From assembly GCA_013396635.1 (NCBI GenBank), contig WBMW01005273.1, positions 1 to 64,000 on the forward strand: a stretch of 64,000 nucleotides of DNA. The letters run 5' to 3'. Both the position numbers and the translations under genes were made by a program. The notes below the pieces were generated by a model that was not told the origin of the DNA, did no database searches, and saw nothing but the letters and a program-made list of their open reading frames with translations. The stretch comes from Penelope pileata (lineage: Eukaryota; Chordata; Aves; Galliformes; Cracidae). How positions within the stretch are numbered: position 1 is the stretch's first letter; each line of letters starts with the position of its first letter. Shown in pieces: positions 50,954 through 64,000 of this stretch.

Positions 50954-53900
50954 TTTTCTTTATTATCAGTAGCAGCAGAAGAGGATTTATTTTAAAGGAA
51001 TCAGGAACAGGGCAAACAGAGCATTTTCAGCTGAGTCCTGTTTAAGAGCCATTACCGCTGTTCCAGAATCCATGTTTGCAGAGCAGTTTTGGGTGCAAAA
51101 GCAACTTTAAGATGAAGAATGCCATACAAGTGAAAATATTAATGGTGAAAGAAGAAAATTAATTGGATAAACATGTAAAGAGACACTGTGGATCAGATAT
51201 ACTTTTAGAAGTCCTTGTCACCATGCTCCACCACCTCATTTTTTCAGCTCTGAAGAAAAAGGCCCGTGAGCTTTCAGGACTTCCCACCACGAATCTGCTT
51301 TTTGTGATACTCAAGGGCTGCATGCAGCATAGGAGAACAAAGCAGAAAGCTCCATGGGATATCTTGACACTTGAAATTCAAACTGCCAGAGTCATAAATT
51401 AAGCATATATGCCTGCGTGTAAGCCAGGGTATAATGTTCCCCAACTGTTTCAATGGGCCTTGTGTAAACAACGAACAAAACAACTGCCTACAAGTGTCTG
51501 CTTTCTAGCAAGGAAAACACGTCTCCAGTCAAGAAAAAAAATTTCACGGCCTGAAGATACTGGCTTATTCAGATTTAAATAAGTGACCAGCCATGATTTA
51601 ATGCTCCTCAGATGTCTGCTTTGCCTTTCTGACAGAGGCTGCTGCCCCACAGGGGTGACAGCTGCACACAAAGCCGCTCCTGAATTGCTGCACTCTGCTG
51701 CCCAGCATATCCAAGGTAAACAAATCACTGCTTTGGGTTATCGCTGTACACTGAACTGTGAACTGCAGAGAACACCACAGCATGGAGACCTTCTCAACTG
51801 TCTGTATTGCAGAGCTACCAGCCTGGAGTCAGAGCTTCTGTAGCACATGAACAGAAACATCAAGAAATGTTTGAGAGCAATGAGTCCTTGGCTGCTGTTC
51901 TCACTGCAGGCATTTATGTCTCATTGTCCCCACAAGGAAGCTAATAGCTCTTTATGCATATTCACCTCCATTTCTGTCTCTAAATCATATTTTCCAATAC
52001 AGACTTCAGAACTTCTGCAAACTACGTGGGTTACCATGGATTATTGGGTCTCCCATGCCTGGAGGAGAAACATTCAGAGCAATTATGAGCCCCAGCAGAA
52101 AGGTGTCCCCCATACATTCCCCTTCTAGCTCCTCTGCAGGCACAGCACTTTCCTCTGGACAAGCGTGTTGTTACCCTGAAGACCAGTACAACTCCCAAAG
52201 ATACCTACCAAAGTGTGCCCACCTTTCTAGCACAGACTGGAATTTGGTCCTAAAGAAGATGGGCAGATCTCCTCAGCCTGAGATCCAGATGTCAATCTAA
52301 AATACAAGCACTGCACTGCTTGCTCTCAATCCCATCCCACCCCCCTGCCCTTTCCCATGACAGAAGCTGAGGCAGAAGGTCAAGATACACAGCTGTGTCT
52401 CAGGGCACGGCTTCACACATAGGCACAGACTGAACTGTGAGAAGAGAGAACGAGGTTACTGCACTACTGGCCAGCAGCAGGGGAGTACAGCAGATTGACA
52501 ACTCGAGGGCAGCCACCTCGGCAGCTGTCAGCACCAGCCTTCCAGCTGCTCACCAGTCAGCCGCCTCCACCGCGCTCAGGTCACAGCTCGTGGTGGTTTA
52601 GGGACACAGGAAGAGGGACACAGGGCCAGCCTCTGGCTCGGTGCAGGCTGTCACAGCACGGCAGGCAGCTGGGGTGCCAATACCCAAAAATGCAGCAACC
52701 GACTTCGCTGCAGGCTGTCTGCATTTGACCTGCAATCCAGTAACAGCAACTGTCACAGTGTGCATGCCAAATCACAAGGGAGAGAGCTCAACATAATGCA
52801 ACAGCCAAGGAGCCGAGCGGGTTACAGGCTGAAGGGTTTGCTTTGCACTAGTTGCAGGCTCTGCTCCCATCCAAGTAGCTCTTCTGGAAAATCTGTGCCT
52901 TTTCCTGTAGTTCTGTTTATATTATAACATCCCCAATATATACAGCCAATTAAATGATATTTACTTAGCTCACTTCCACACCTTTCCCCTTTCCCTTGCC
53001 TCATATTCAGACCACAGCTTTCTGCCCGGTATTTTCATCCCTAGAACTACAATAGAGCAGATACAAATAGGAGGTGTTACCAGCCTTTGTTCAAATACTC
53101 TTTGTTGAGTATTTCAGCTATTTACCTCCCACTCAGAAGTTCCTGTTTTCCCACTGAGGGGGAAGGGAAGGCCAGGAGCCAGTAAACTGATATTGTGGCA
53201 TTTTCTTTAAAGGTCTGCGTGCAGTCAGAGCTAGTTAGTCCATTTTTCCTAAAAAGCATTATTTTAGTCGTTTCAAGTCAAAGAGGGAGAATTCAATTCA
53301 AAGAGGGAAAACTCTTCAGAAAACTCAAAACCAGAAGACTACAAAAAAAGTATTTTACAAGTACCCCTTACTTCAAGCTCCCAACGATTCCCATACTAAA
53401 ACCCTCACACTGAAAACACAGCCTGCTATCGTGAACTGTGCACAGAGACACATCATATAACTTCCCACGGCAGGCAGCGTTACAGGTCTTAGCAAATAAA
53501 ACTGGGAGCAGAAAGGAATTAGGCTGCTGAAACAATTCAGTAGTTGGGAGCTTTGCTAGTTCACACAAAGAGAAAATGAAGAACACAGCAAGTACAGTGA
53601 TTTGCCTTTGATACAGGAGAAGGCATTCACAGCTTGATCATCCAGTGATGAGACAGGAAACTCATGGGACACAAACATTTGTTGGACAGGAACACGTTCA
53701 GATTGACTTTTGTGATGCTGAGCTGCTTTGACACCTACGATTTAAGAGCATCATGAAGTTAAGGCGACGTGGATGGAACAAAATGACTAACACATCATCA
53801 CGAAGCAAGATGCTTGTAACTGTGAGATACATGAGCATAGGGAGCTTAAAAGAAATACATCCATTAGACATTTGGGCTACAAAAGGGCATGAGTGAGGAA

Positions 53901-56900
53901 CGACTGGCACAGCTTCCCTTTTTATCACCAATCAGCTACTCTGTTCAAGCCAAAAAAAAAACAACACACCCTAAACAACCTCGTAGTAAGAGAGTGCTTT
54001 GAAGCAATTTTACTGTGTCTTTAATTTTCTGGAAGTCAGTTCCAGTACAATAGGGCAAACAGAAAAAGGGTGAAGAGTTGGGCTCCTCCCAGTCTCTATC
54101 TAATATGACACAAAGTGCTCCACACAGAGATATCAAGGAGGAAAGCCTTAAGGGAGGTGATCTCTTTCATTAGGCTAATGCTCAGCACTGGCCAGAGCAA
54201 CAACCCAGGAATGCTCCTTTCTTCAGCACTCAAGGGAAGGAACAAAGCTGATCCTTCACCAAAGGCAACAAATGGGTAGGAAATGACAGTCGGAAAGGAG
54301 CTGCTGATTTGCAGGAGCCCAGCGAACCACAGGCATGATGATGAGCGTAGGCACCCTCCTCCCTGGTAGCGAGGCCTTCATGGTCCTTGTATTTCATGCA
54401 CGGAGATGTCGGGATGCCTGAAGTCTATGGGAAATTTACAACAGATTTTAATAGTACCAAAAACCGGTTCACTATAACCATGTCTTCATAACAGCGCTGC
54501 TTGTGTACACTAGATCTTAGTCTGATTTCATTCCCACCAATTCATCTGGACTCCATTCGCACCTCATCTTGTTTGCGTACATTGTCTATATGACAGGGAA
54601 ACAAAGGCCAGCACAAGTCAAAAGTATGTGTTCTTCTAAAACACAGTTCTCTGTGACATTTTGTTTTAAACGAGACCTAAACTTTCAAGTACACTGAAAA
54701 AAAAAAATAAGATCAGTAGAAAACACTCCGTTTTGAAATGAAAATGACTTCAGGCATAGTCTTGGGGCTTCTGGGGCTGGCATTCAACTCTTCAGTCAGT
54801 GAGACAGTGAAAATGGAGTGCAACCAAGCTCAGAGAATTTCATCTCATTTATTGCTGTGTGCTCTGTTTAATTTTAACTTGACCTGGCAAAACACTTTGT
54901 AAGATTCCCCACCTCATCTTTAATGCACTAGCTTGACTTGCTTACTTCAGGCAAACATTTGCTAGATAGTCCTCTGTTACTGCACAAAGAGAATGTCAGG
55001 TTCTTTGTGCCAGTGTCTGGTCATGCTTCTTAATGGCCAAAGTCTAGGAAGCAATCCCAAATGTGATGAAAGTGTTTGTAAACCTTATTCTACATTCCTA
55101 TCCTTATTTTTTGCTGAGAAGAGAAAGGGAAAATTCTTTAAAAATACTAAATAGAATGATGAAGATGTGATTAGTAACTCAAAGTTGTTTACCATTATTT
55201 CACTCTTTTCAAGCTTCATCATTCAATTATAGTCGTGTAGGCAAGAAGGCTTGAAGGAAAGAAGGGATCAAAAAAAAAAATCAACCAAAACCCTTAAAGA
55301 GTTACAAAATTAGGACTGGGAGAAGGAGGCAGAAGAGTGAGCAAATGAGAGGTAGGCACAAACATATGTTAAAACATCTTTCTGTCAAGTAAGCAAAAGT
55401 GCCAGAAATAAAGCTCTTCACACATCTTCATTCCATCCCTAGTAAATACACATCGTGCTGCAGTCTGTAATTACAGGACCACATATCTTCCTCTTCTCTA
55501 TAACACCACCCGCGTGCAGCAGCAGGATGGATAGCCGTCTTCAGAATTTCAAATAGAGTGCACTAAAATTAAAGTCAAAAGTACCCACTTCTTGCCAAAT
55601 TTGACAGGAGAACTGTTTTTATGTTCCCCGTGGTACTTCAGGTGACACTGTGCTTTGCTCCTTCAGAGCACAGCTCTTACCGCCTTGGCTACGGCTGCAA
55701 ATTGTCATTTCTTTTGCACCTTAGACCCCAAGCCAGGGGCCCAGAAAACCAGGAGGAGAAAAGTGAGCACACTGAAAAGTCCATCTTATTTGCCTTACCT
55801 AGCATCACACAGGAACACTGTGGTGCAGGCTGAAGATAAAACTCAGATTTTCCAAGGAAACTATTAGCCAGGAGAGTGTCTTTTCTCTTTGAATAATAAT
55901 CCCTTTCCTTGCTCACAACTGCCTTCCTCCAGTGCTGTATGGAGCACACAATATCCTAATCCACTCCCAGAAAAACTCCCCTGTGCAATGACCGTGACAG
56001 AGGCTCCTTGATAACAGCAGTGTGATCACGCAGGTTTCGACAGGATTGCAGAGTCCACACACGCGGCGATGCCAAGGGTGCCAGAGTGAACATCACTGCA
56101 GCACAACTTAATCTCCAAGTGCTTCAGCAGTAAAAATATTCTTTTAAGGTTTTGCGTGTGCCTATAATAATCCAAGCTCTTGGAAACAGCCTATGAAGTT
56201 ACTGGTAGCAAGACACATCACAGTTTACAAACTAAACTAAAACCAAATTGGTGCAGATGCTGTCATTCCGGGATGTTTTTCCTCCCTGAGGACTGAACAA
56301 AGCACCACCCTCCCCAGCACATACCATAACTGTGCATTAGCTTATGCTTTCTGACCTACACCAGCAGTAAGAGGCACCCAGCCAGGGGATTGCCCTCCCT
56401 TCACCTGACCCCTGCCAGAGGCTGCCCTGCAGCTCTCCAACTGCAGACAGCCAAGGCTGATTTTATCAGCTGAAGATCCACTTTTAAGATACATTGTAGA
56501 GGTTTAACTTCTGTTGGAGGGGTTTTTAGCTTGTTTCTCTGCCCCACAATATTTAATTCCTACCTGAAACACTCTCTGTGTCTCCATTTCTAAGTTTCTG
56601 CCACACTTCCTCATATTTCTCTCAAAACCGTGTGGCCTTGTGTCAGTTATTACCTGCTGCAGGAGCTGCAGCCTTGGGAACAGCACTGTCATTGAATGAA
56701 AAGAGATGATGCTGCTAGAATACACGTTAAAGGAACTCTTTAATGTAATCACTACACATACATATAAAGGGAAAAAAAAAGGACCTTGTTAGTGGCTGTC
56801 TCGTTTCCAGGCAAAATAAATGGAGCCTGTGCAGAACAGTGTCACCTTGAATCTATTTAAACACAGGCCAGGATAAAGCAGTCACATTTGAAGCTGATGA

Positions 56901-59389
56901 TAGAAACCTGTCTTGTTTACAGGTATGAAGCAGAGGTTTTTGACAGGTTTCCTTTTGATTTGCGCACATCAGGCCATCAGCTAAACACAAACAGCAATTA
57001 CCAGAGGGGATGATCAGAGGCTGCTCTTCCCAAATGGCCCCTTACCACCTCTAACTAGGATTTTTCAATATATTTGTTCTTTGTAACTAGACCACGATAC
57101 ATCCAAAGAGCGTGAGAACAAATCGCTGATTATCACCACATTTACTTAGTTCATCTCTGTTCTACAAATTCTGCACTTAGCGCATCTCAAATTAGACCAA
57201 AAACGTTGTGGCTGCTCCGAATGCACTGCTGGTACAGCCTCGCTCTGATGACACCAATTTGATGAAACCGCTTTTGTTCTGCTTTGGAGCTTTTGTCCCA
57301 GCAAACTTGTGGTTGCACCCACACCATCTGCACACACGTATCTTGCCAAAACAAAGGGCATAAACACTCACTCTCGTGCGCTAACTCGGTAAAAGCACAC
57401 TCATGCTCAGGACAGATCCAGTGAAGGAGGAACCAAGCCCCCAGCTCTTCCACTTCACCAGCCTAAGCTTAACTCCAAGCCTTCCTCTGGCCAACCCCAG
57501 CTCCCATGGAGAGCAGTGACTCAGTTCTCCCACTACACAGGCCCTCCTGCTCTGGACTTCTGCCAATCTGCACTTGATCCATTCTTCAGAAGCAGGTGAA
57601 TCAGCACTAGCAGCTTCCACAGGAACTGGCTCAACAACACACCCTGCCAGAGGTTTGACAGACGCTAAAATTCATTTGTGGGTTGACCCTAGAGAAGAGG
57701 GCTTGGTGCTTTCTGCAAGGGCAGTATTTCTACTGCTTTTCTGGAACAAAAACAGGAACAGGTGCAGAAATATCACGCTGTTACAATATGTACCCTATCC
57801 AAAATTAAAATGAAACTAAAAAAATACATACCTACATATGTAGGGCCATTAGAAACTGAATTTATGGCACTGCTGTTTCCAGGAGAGAACAAGCGGAATG
57901 AGAAAGCACTCACTGAACAAGGGAATCGCAGCATAATTCTTGCTATGCTTTCAATCTCAGAAGTCTCAGAGTCCCTATGAGAATTTTTCACTTGGTTTTG
58001 AGAAATCAGCCTTCAGGAAGAACCCTCGTGCCACCGGTGCTGTAGCCCTGCGCAGTTGGTGTGGGATGGAGGACAGTGCAGGCTCTCCAGGCATCCGAGG
58101 GCAGGCAGTGCGAGGCACCTGCTGCTGCTGCTAGGGATGAAGAACCCTGTTAAAGGGTAAGACCAGGAGTCAGAAAGCTGGGGGTCTTTTACGGTTCTGC
58201 AAGAGTTCTGTGTGGCTCACAGCCCATTAACATTTTTGCCTTCCTCCTTTCCCTGCTTGCATTTTTATAATGCTGCCAGCAAATGCACCTCTTCATCACA
58301 TATGGCGTGGAATGCAGGTTCTCTCATAGACATTTACTATTTCAAGATCCTCTCATTTGAGGTTTAACCAGCATGTAATAAATCACTCCAAAGAGAAGGC
58401 AGGAGTCCCAGTGCAGAAAGAAAGAGGAAAACAGAATATGACATGAAGGGAAAAAACCCACACACATAGGAAAGAGAGACAGAGGCAAGTCAAGAATTTG
58501 TATTCATTTCAGGACAGATGTAGCACCAGCAATCTCCACCATTTGCTGTATCGGACAACACTGCTGCCTGCTGTCTTCACAAGCAACTTAGTCCCCATGG
58601 CACAACTATTCAGGGATGCAATACTTGTTTAAAAAAAAAAAAAAGTCTTCTGTATCTTCCATAATCATTTCCTTGGACCAGCTGGGACAGTTGGAAAGAG
58701 GCAGTTTTCAGTGATGCAAGCCCAGTGTCTTTGCAGCCATATCACCAGCCCTCACGCTCAGACCAGGTTTCAGCCTCGAGCGGTGCACCCAGGCACAGCA
58801 CCATGCTACAGCTGGGCAGCCAGGGAGCCGGACTGGTGCCGCCAGAAACAGCGGCCAAAAAATTATTTAAAACTGCCTTTGGGTTCTGTAACAATTTTTG
58901 TAGGTACAGAAGGAAAGGATGGGTTTTGAGAGTTTAGCAGGGGTGAGGGAGAAGGAATTGTGTTATGTTCACCATCCACCCAAGAACAAAACTGATGCTT
59001 AAGCATGTCTGAAGCATTCTGCTCATGAAGAGATAATGACCTTTCATACATACTCCACCTTAACCTCGAGGTATTGAGAATATTTTGCGTTTTTGACCTT
59101 TTGTAAAATATCTGTATTCAATTTGAAAGGTATTTTCACCCTCATACCATGTCAGTCCTAATTCTGCTCTACCTGCACTTGGAGCAAGTTCCACACAATT
59201 CCCAAAGCTTCTGTCTCCTTGCGTGCCACCCAAGCCCTCCTCCCCTCCCAAGGAAACACTCTGACCTCAGCAGGAAGCTTTCAGGAAACAGAACTGAAAA
59301 GAACGATATGATCCTAGAGGAAGATGGAAGTCACTCCGCTCTATGAACGCACGGCACCAAGGACAGCATTGGTCAGTGCTGGAAGGATG

Positions 59390-59460
59390 GCACCGGAAAA
59401 AAGGAAAGCTGACTTCAGTGGGAGTTTTGTCTGCTCAAGAGCAAAGGACAGAGCCTAGAC
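59390..59460. repeat. Candidate ancient amniote interspersed repeat
   Basis: GCTGACTTCAGTGGGAGTTT followed by TGTCTGCTCAAGAGC resembles a widespread amniote element (TGACTTCAATGGGAGTTTTG, then CCTGAGTAAGGACTGCAGG). The match is from memory and partial. Confidence 0.35.
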
Positions 59461-60482
59461 TTTGTACTGTGTGTTTTGTTATTCATGTGCAGAAAGATGA
59501 AGCTCCTGAATGAAGTGAGAACAGAACAGCTTTTTCACTCAGTAATTCAAAGTGAATCGTTTTAAGATGGCTCTTTTAGGCAAAGCACTTGTTCCCCACA
59601 TCAGAAGACTCCTCAGCGTTGTCACCTCCACGCAAGCGGACACGCTTTGACTGCAGTGACAATGGCATTACAAAAAATCTCTGGTGTTAATGACAGCGGA
59701 GAAAGCTCCGGTGAGGGAAGAGTCTTCTTGAAACTCCCTCTGTGTTTCTGAGGGCTGTTCCAAGAACTTGGGATCCAGCAGTTTGGTATCTACACAAAAA
59801 ACTGAACTGCACTCAGAAAAAGCAAAACGAGAGGAGAGCTTTAAAAATGAGGTATCACTTTTGTATTTTAAATTTTCCACAGTACATGTTCCCACTGTAT
59901 TGGTTTTTTAAATGTTTCTGTGATTGACAATTCAAAGCCTGAAAACCTGTTAAAGATTTTGATGCATCTCTTAGGCTTTTACTAAGGGGGAAAAAGCCAA
60001 TTGAATAAACATTTGGAAGTGACCAGTTGTTCTGCTTTTGGTCACTTCGATGTTGTAAATTTGACAGAACCTCTTTAATACTCTGAGGCTCACAGCTCTA
60101 CTGGAATAAGCAAGTTAAACAAGATTTCTTTCCTGAATTAAGCCTTCAAAGGTTCATTGGAAGAATAAAGAAACAGTCATCAAAATTATTTTTATTGCCT
60201 GGAAATGTATATTTGAACCATGATTTTATGTGGTGCCAATAATGTAAGTAACCACCTCTCAGGCTTCCATTTCGAGCACCTCTGTTATTCTGGGCATTTC
60301 ACTCCAGGAATAATGTACAGCATTAAGAAACATGACTGTAATTACAATTTACTCAAAATTACACCGTCACAGGCTTTCACTTGCAGCTGCAGTGTAACAA
60401 CCTCCCAAACCTTTTCCATCTAGGCGCTATTTGTTTTTGTTATGGACAAACAGCCACCACAAGCCTTAAAATGAGGAGGGCA

Positions 60483-60509
60483 AGTTTTAAGAGAGCTTTT
60501 AAGAGAGAC
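60483..60509. repeat. Imperfect tandem duplication
   Basis: GTTTTAAGAGAGC followed by TTTTAAGAGAGAC; two ~13-bp copies. Confidence 0.8.
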
Positions 60510-63500
60510 ACTGCATCTAGCAACACGCTGGTGTGAAGCAACAGTCTGAAGGAATCAATGTCCCCATGCGCAAAAGTAAATATTTCTGTAACTGCATCCA
60601 TAGCAACCACAAAACTCTCCACTTCTGCAAAGTGATCCATAATGCTTGACTTGAGAAACCGATTGAAGGCTCTGAGGAGGTATCGTTAGTCACCATTTAT
60701 CTTAGCCATAAAATTCCCAGGAAGACAAATACACAGTCTTTCTGGGCCATCGTTGTACAGAAAATAAACACTCAAAAGACATCTCTGGAAATTGCTATAC
60801 TTGCTTCTTTTGAAGATCTAAATCCTTCGTTTTGGGTGATACACAGTGGAAATAAGTACCCATTACCTTCTGCAGGATACATTTTTACTGCAGTGTTAAC
60901 TCAGGCGATCAACGTCTGAATTGAAGACTTTATGTACCAATATTTGTGCCTTACATACTGCTTTTCAGATCTCAGTGTGCCTTGCAGAGATTTGTACCCA
61001 TGTTCTCTGAACGGGAAAGTCGTTCAGAGAAATCACAGAGATGCAGAGAAATTCCTGGGGCTGTCAGCAGCCACCTGGCCGACTGAGGACACTGAGTCCA
61101 AGTCCCCTGAGCCAGAAGCCGCTGCCCTGTTCAACACGCATCACAACTCTTGTGTCAAACCGATTTTGATGAACTTCCCCACGCCAAACCTGTGTTTTAT
61201 GCCAGTTCCCAAAGGTTTCTCTTAGAAACCCAGTGGCATTTTCTACTGCTCTTTGCGCTGAGAGAAACCTACTCGTTCTTTCCCTAGTGAACAGCAGGAA
61301 GCCTTGCATGCCCTCTGGCCATGGAAAAGGCCATGGAAATGTGCCATCACCAGGCAATTTACAGCCTACACCTCCAGCTGCAGTCCTGGGCTCACTCAGG
61401 CTGGATGCGCGCAGTGCTCGACCCAATGGCATTATGACATTGTGCTGATCCAGGCATGGGGAGGCAGCTCCCTTACTGCTGAACTGCACGGCCAGCTTCA
61501 GCCCGGATTTATGCTGGCTTTAAAGCAGCTATGTAGAGACAGATAATACCTTATCCATCATAAAACCTGCCGGTATAAAGCTAGCTCATTTTGAACAAAT
61601 TGGAAGCAGCAGGTTGAGGTAATGGCAGACTTGTGTTTTACAGCACTGCAAAGAATCCCTTCCTAGGAGCTGGTAAATCTGAATTTACCACGCCTGCTTA
61701 CCAGCCCACCTGGAAATGCACACAGCAGTTACTCATCTTCACAGCACCCACACTAGGGAGGAGAGGGCAAGAGGAATAACATAGATTTGCCCTTTACCTA
61801 CGCAAAGAGGAGAGCTCCTGTTTCAGAGCCCAGAGCCCACCACCTGCAGTGTGCACTGCTGACTGACAGCAGCAGTAATCAAACACGCAGCGCTGACTCT
61901 TTAGTGCTCTCACTTCAAGCCCCTGCCTTAGCTCTAACACAGCATCCTAATGAACACGTGGTCTGGCTGATGAGCAGGTGCGGCAATAAAAGCTGTTCCT
62001 CAAAGCAGCCCTCTTCCCTGCCCATCCAGCAGGTGTCTCGGAGCAGAGGCAGCAGAAGCACGGCGAGGCACTTACACAGCTGCTGCAGCTCAGAGCATGG
62101 TGCGCGGACTGAAAGTGATCCGTCAGGCTGTGAAATCCTGAGGCTGAAACACAGACACACTGAAATACTGTCCCATTTACAGGTTTACAACTCCTTAGCA
62201 AGAGACGGTGCTGACAGCTGAGGGGATCAGAAGTGAAGGTCAGAAACATCCTGAGCACCATCTGTGCAGGCAAGTCATAACTTCGAGATAGACAGGATGA
62301 TCAGAACAGGCAGAAACTGACTGATTCAGTGCCAATTTGGAAATCCAGACCTTATGTAAAGCTAGATGTGCTCTGCTAAAGTACTTTTTCTCTCAGAAAA
62401 AGGCATACAGAACTAGTGGAAACGGCCTGACCAAAATCCAGTGCCTAATATATAGAAAAATACACATATATAAACTCTCAAAAATTATTTGATTTTAATA
62501 ACTGGTTTTGCTTCAGTTAATTCCATCTAAAGGTATTCAGTAGTATGTTTTCCCTCCTTTTCACAGAACAGCACCTCCACCTCCTTTAAAATAAGTGGAT
62601 TTAAAGTAAGTGGTTAAACTTAGAACAACTTACCAAAGAACCATTGGTATTTCCTCAAGGATGATCTCTACCAATACTTCCGCATGGCCTTACTGCTCTT
62701 AATCTTATTTTAGAATTGTCCTCCTTTCTCTCAAATACTTCATCACAAACCAGGATAAGTTCATCTACTTTAGAGACTTCTGTCAGCTCCTCTGAGTTGG
62801 CCAGGGACTGCACATCTTCACACAGTTCACCAGTAGAAGTATGTGAGTGGAAGTCTGCAGTGGAGACACAACTCTGCACCAGCCTACGAGCTCAGGGAGC
62901 TTTGAGGGCCTTCCTGAAGCTGCCAAACACGTTTTCCCCAATGTACTTCTGAAATTTAGATCAAACTTGGCTCTGAGCGTCAATATTTAATGAACTCAAG
63001 CATCTCAAAATGGTGGATGAAGAATCATCTTGTAACTATACTACAAGTCAAGGATGGCAGAAAGAAACAAACTCCTCTTAAAAACCATCATCATTCTGTT
63101 TGGGAAGGAAATCTACATAGTTATCGTCACTTGTCAACCCAAATGGGAAGGCGCACATCCAGCAAGGATCCATGAGGCCTGCCCATGCCTCGTGGCCATG
63201 CAGCTCAATCTAAGTGCAGCTGATGCACTCACAGCCAGGTTGAGCACACAACATTCCAACAGGGACTGGGGAAAGCCTTGGGCACCTCTCTCTCTTACAG
63301 TCTGAAGCAGTCTTCAGATGAAGTACAAGAAAGGTTCAGACTTTTTGTTGTTTTAGTAACTGGAAAAGAATGGAAAAGGAGCTTTTCTTCCCAAAACTAA
63401 GACCCCTTAATCCACAGATCCCTCGCACAGCAAAGCCTCCCGTGTTTAACCACGGACACCCGCCTGCCGTGAGCGACGTGTCAGCTCTGCTGGAACCACG

Positions 63501-64000
63501 GCGATGCCGCCAGACACATTTCCCCTGGCAGCAGACCTCAGCGGGCACCAGGAAGGCACACCCTCTGCCCAGGGCACCGTGTCAGCACCATGTCTGTGCC
63601 CGAGGCTTCGCTGGGTTATTTTACCAGAAAGGCAGCAAACAAGCTGTGCCACTGTTCTAGTGAAGCACAGTGTTGTCAAGCCTTGAAAATGAGCCAGGCC
63701 TGGTGTGTAATACTTCTACCATCAAAACAAAAGCAACACATAGGAAATTCAAAAGAAAACACTTGGTTGGGGCAACAAACTGTGCCATGAGGTGAGCAAC
63801 TGAACCTCAGCACCTGCCTGTCCGCACCTTGTGAAGTCCCTGCAAACACCAACACTATGAACAAATCCTAAAGGCTCATCCCCCTCCTGGCATATGCCTA
63901 TCTGTCCAATCGCTGAGGGCACAGGGAAAGGTTTTATTGACCTACAACGTGAAGATAAGCTGCTTAATTAACCCTCATGCCACGGCTATCAGTGTGCTAT

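Larger units (their letters stand above)
38319..64000 (-). other. CMTM8 intron 1 (inferred, extends past the window)
   Basis: No CpG-rich first exon of CMTM8 is found to the right of exon 2, and human CMTM8 also has a very long first intron, so this ~25.7 kb is best read as intron. Contents: an ancient CR1/L3-like LINE at 46250-46790, a CTCF-like motif at 43298-43311, an ancient repeat word at 59390-59460, microsatellites (46434-46460, 50942-50953), small tandem duplications (41387-41416, 45340-45368, 53275-53307, 60483-60509) and an ambiguous base at 39080. The segments 38730-43290, 43320-46240, 46800-59380 and 59470-64000 hold no exon or RNA gene I can support. Confidence 0.7.

Noticed and set aside
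61064..61489. 141-codon minus-strand frame
   Set aside because: Overlaps equally long frames on the plus strand in moderately GC-rich sequence; no domain recognised.
61787..62221. 144-codon plus-strand frame
   Set aside because: Ser/His/Arg-rich chance translation without homology; a minus-strand frame of similar quality overlaps it.
63420..63600. Moderately CpG-containing stretch as possible CMTM8 exon 1 or promoter
   Set aside because: It does not encode the conserved CMTM8 N-terminus (MEEP...) in any frame and the CpG density is well below that of the CMTM7 island.

Overview
The window is eukaryotic nuclear DNA from a bird, very probably a galliform (chicken or turkey type). The evidence is several CR1 LINE 3' ends, some with the avian ATTCTATG or ATTCTGTG tail repeats, a deleted Galluhop/Mariner1_GG-like mariner, AT-rich introns with GT-AG boundaries, and one sharp CpG island. 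It contains no bacterial or phage genes, CRISPR array or operon. Nearly all open frames here are short chance frames in introns.

Two protein-coding genes lie head to tail on the minus strand, both from the CKLF-like MARVEL transmembrane (CMTM) family. CMTM7 is complete. Its coding exons are at 25801-25956, 5880-6053, 2469-2567, 1147-1228 and 794-807. All boundaries are GT-AG and the phases agree, giving a 174-residue four-pass membrane protein. Its promoter is a CpG island at about 25640-26230, and a plausible poly(A) signal lies at 143-148. CMTM8 is partial: exons 2, 3 and 4 are at 38145-38318, 33831-33947 and 30691-30774. Exon 1 (the N-terminal ~49 residues in human) is not visible and probably lies beyond position 64000, so 38319-64000 would be its long first intron. 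From human knowledge, CMTM8, CMTM7 and CMTM6 are neighbours on 3p22. The 8-then-7 order read along the minus strand matches that conserved synteny.

Layout, left to right: CMTM7 3' UTR and last exons (1-2567); CMTM7 intron 2 (2568-5879); the ~20 kb CMTM7 intron 1 with several CR1 fragments (6054-25800); CMTM7 exon 1 and CpG-island promoter (25801-26230); a ~4 kb intergenic spacer with a deleted mariner (26231-30235); CMTM8 3' UTR and exons 4-2 (30236-38318); and CMTM8 intron 1 (38319-64000), which is repeat-poor except for an ancient CR1/L3-like copy near 46250-46790.

I found no convincing new system. Items most worth checking are a frame-preserving 96-bp cassette-exon candidate in CMTM7 intron 2, the mariner deletion derivative that keeps a transposase C-terminal signature, the ancient LINE copy, and a CTCF-like motif in CMTM8 intron 1.
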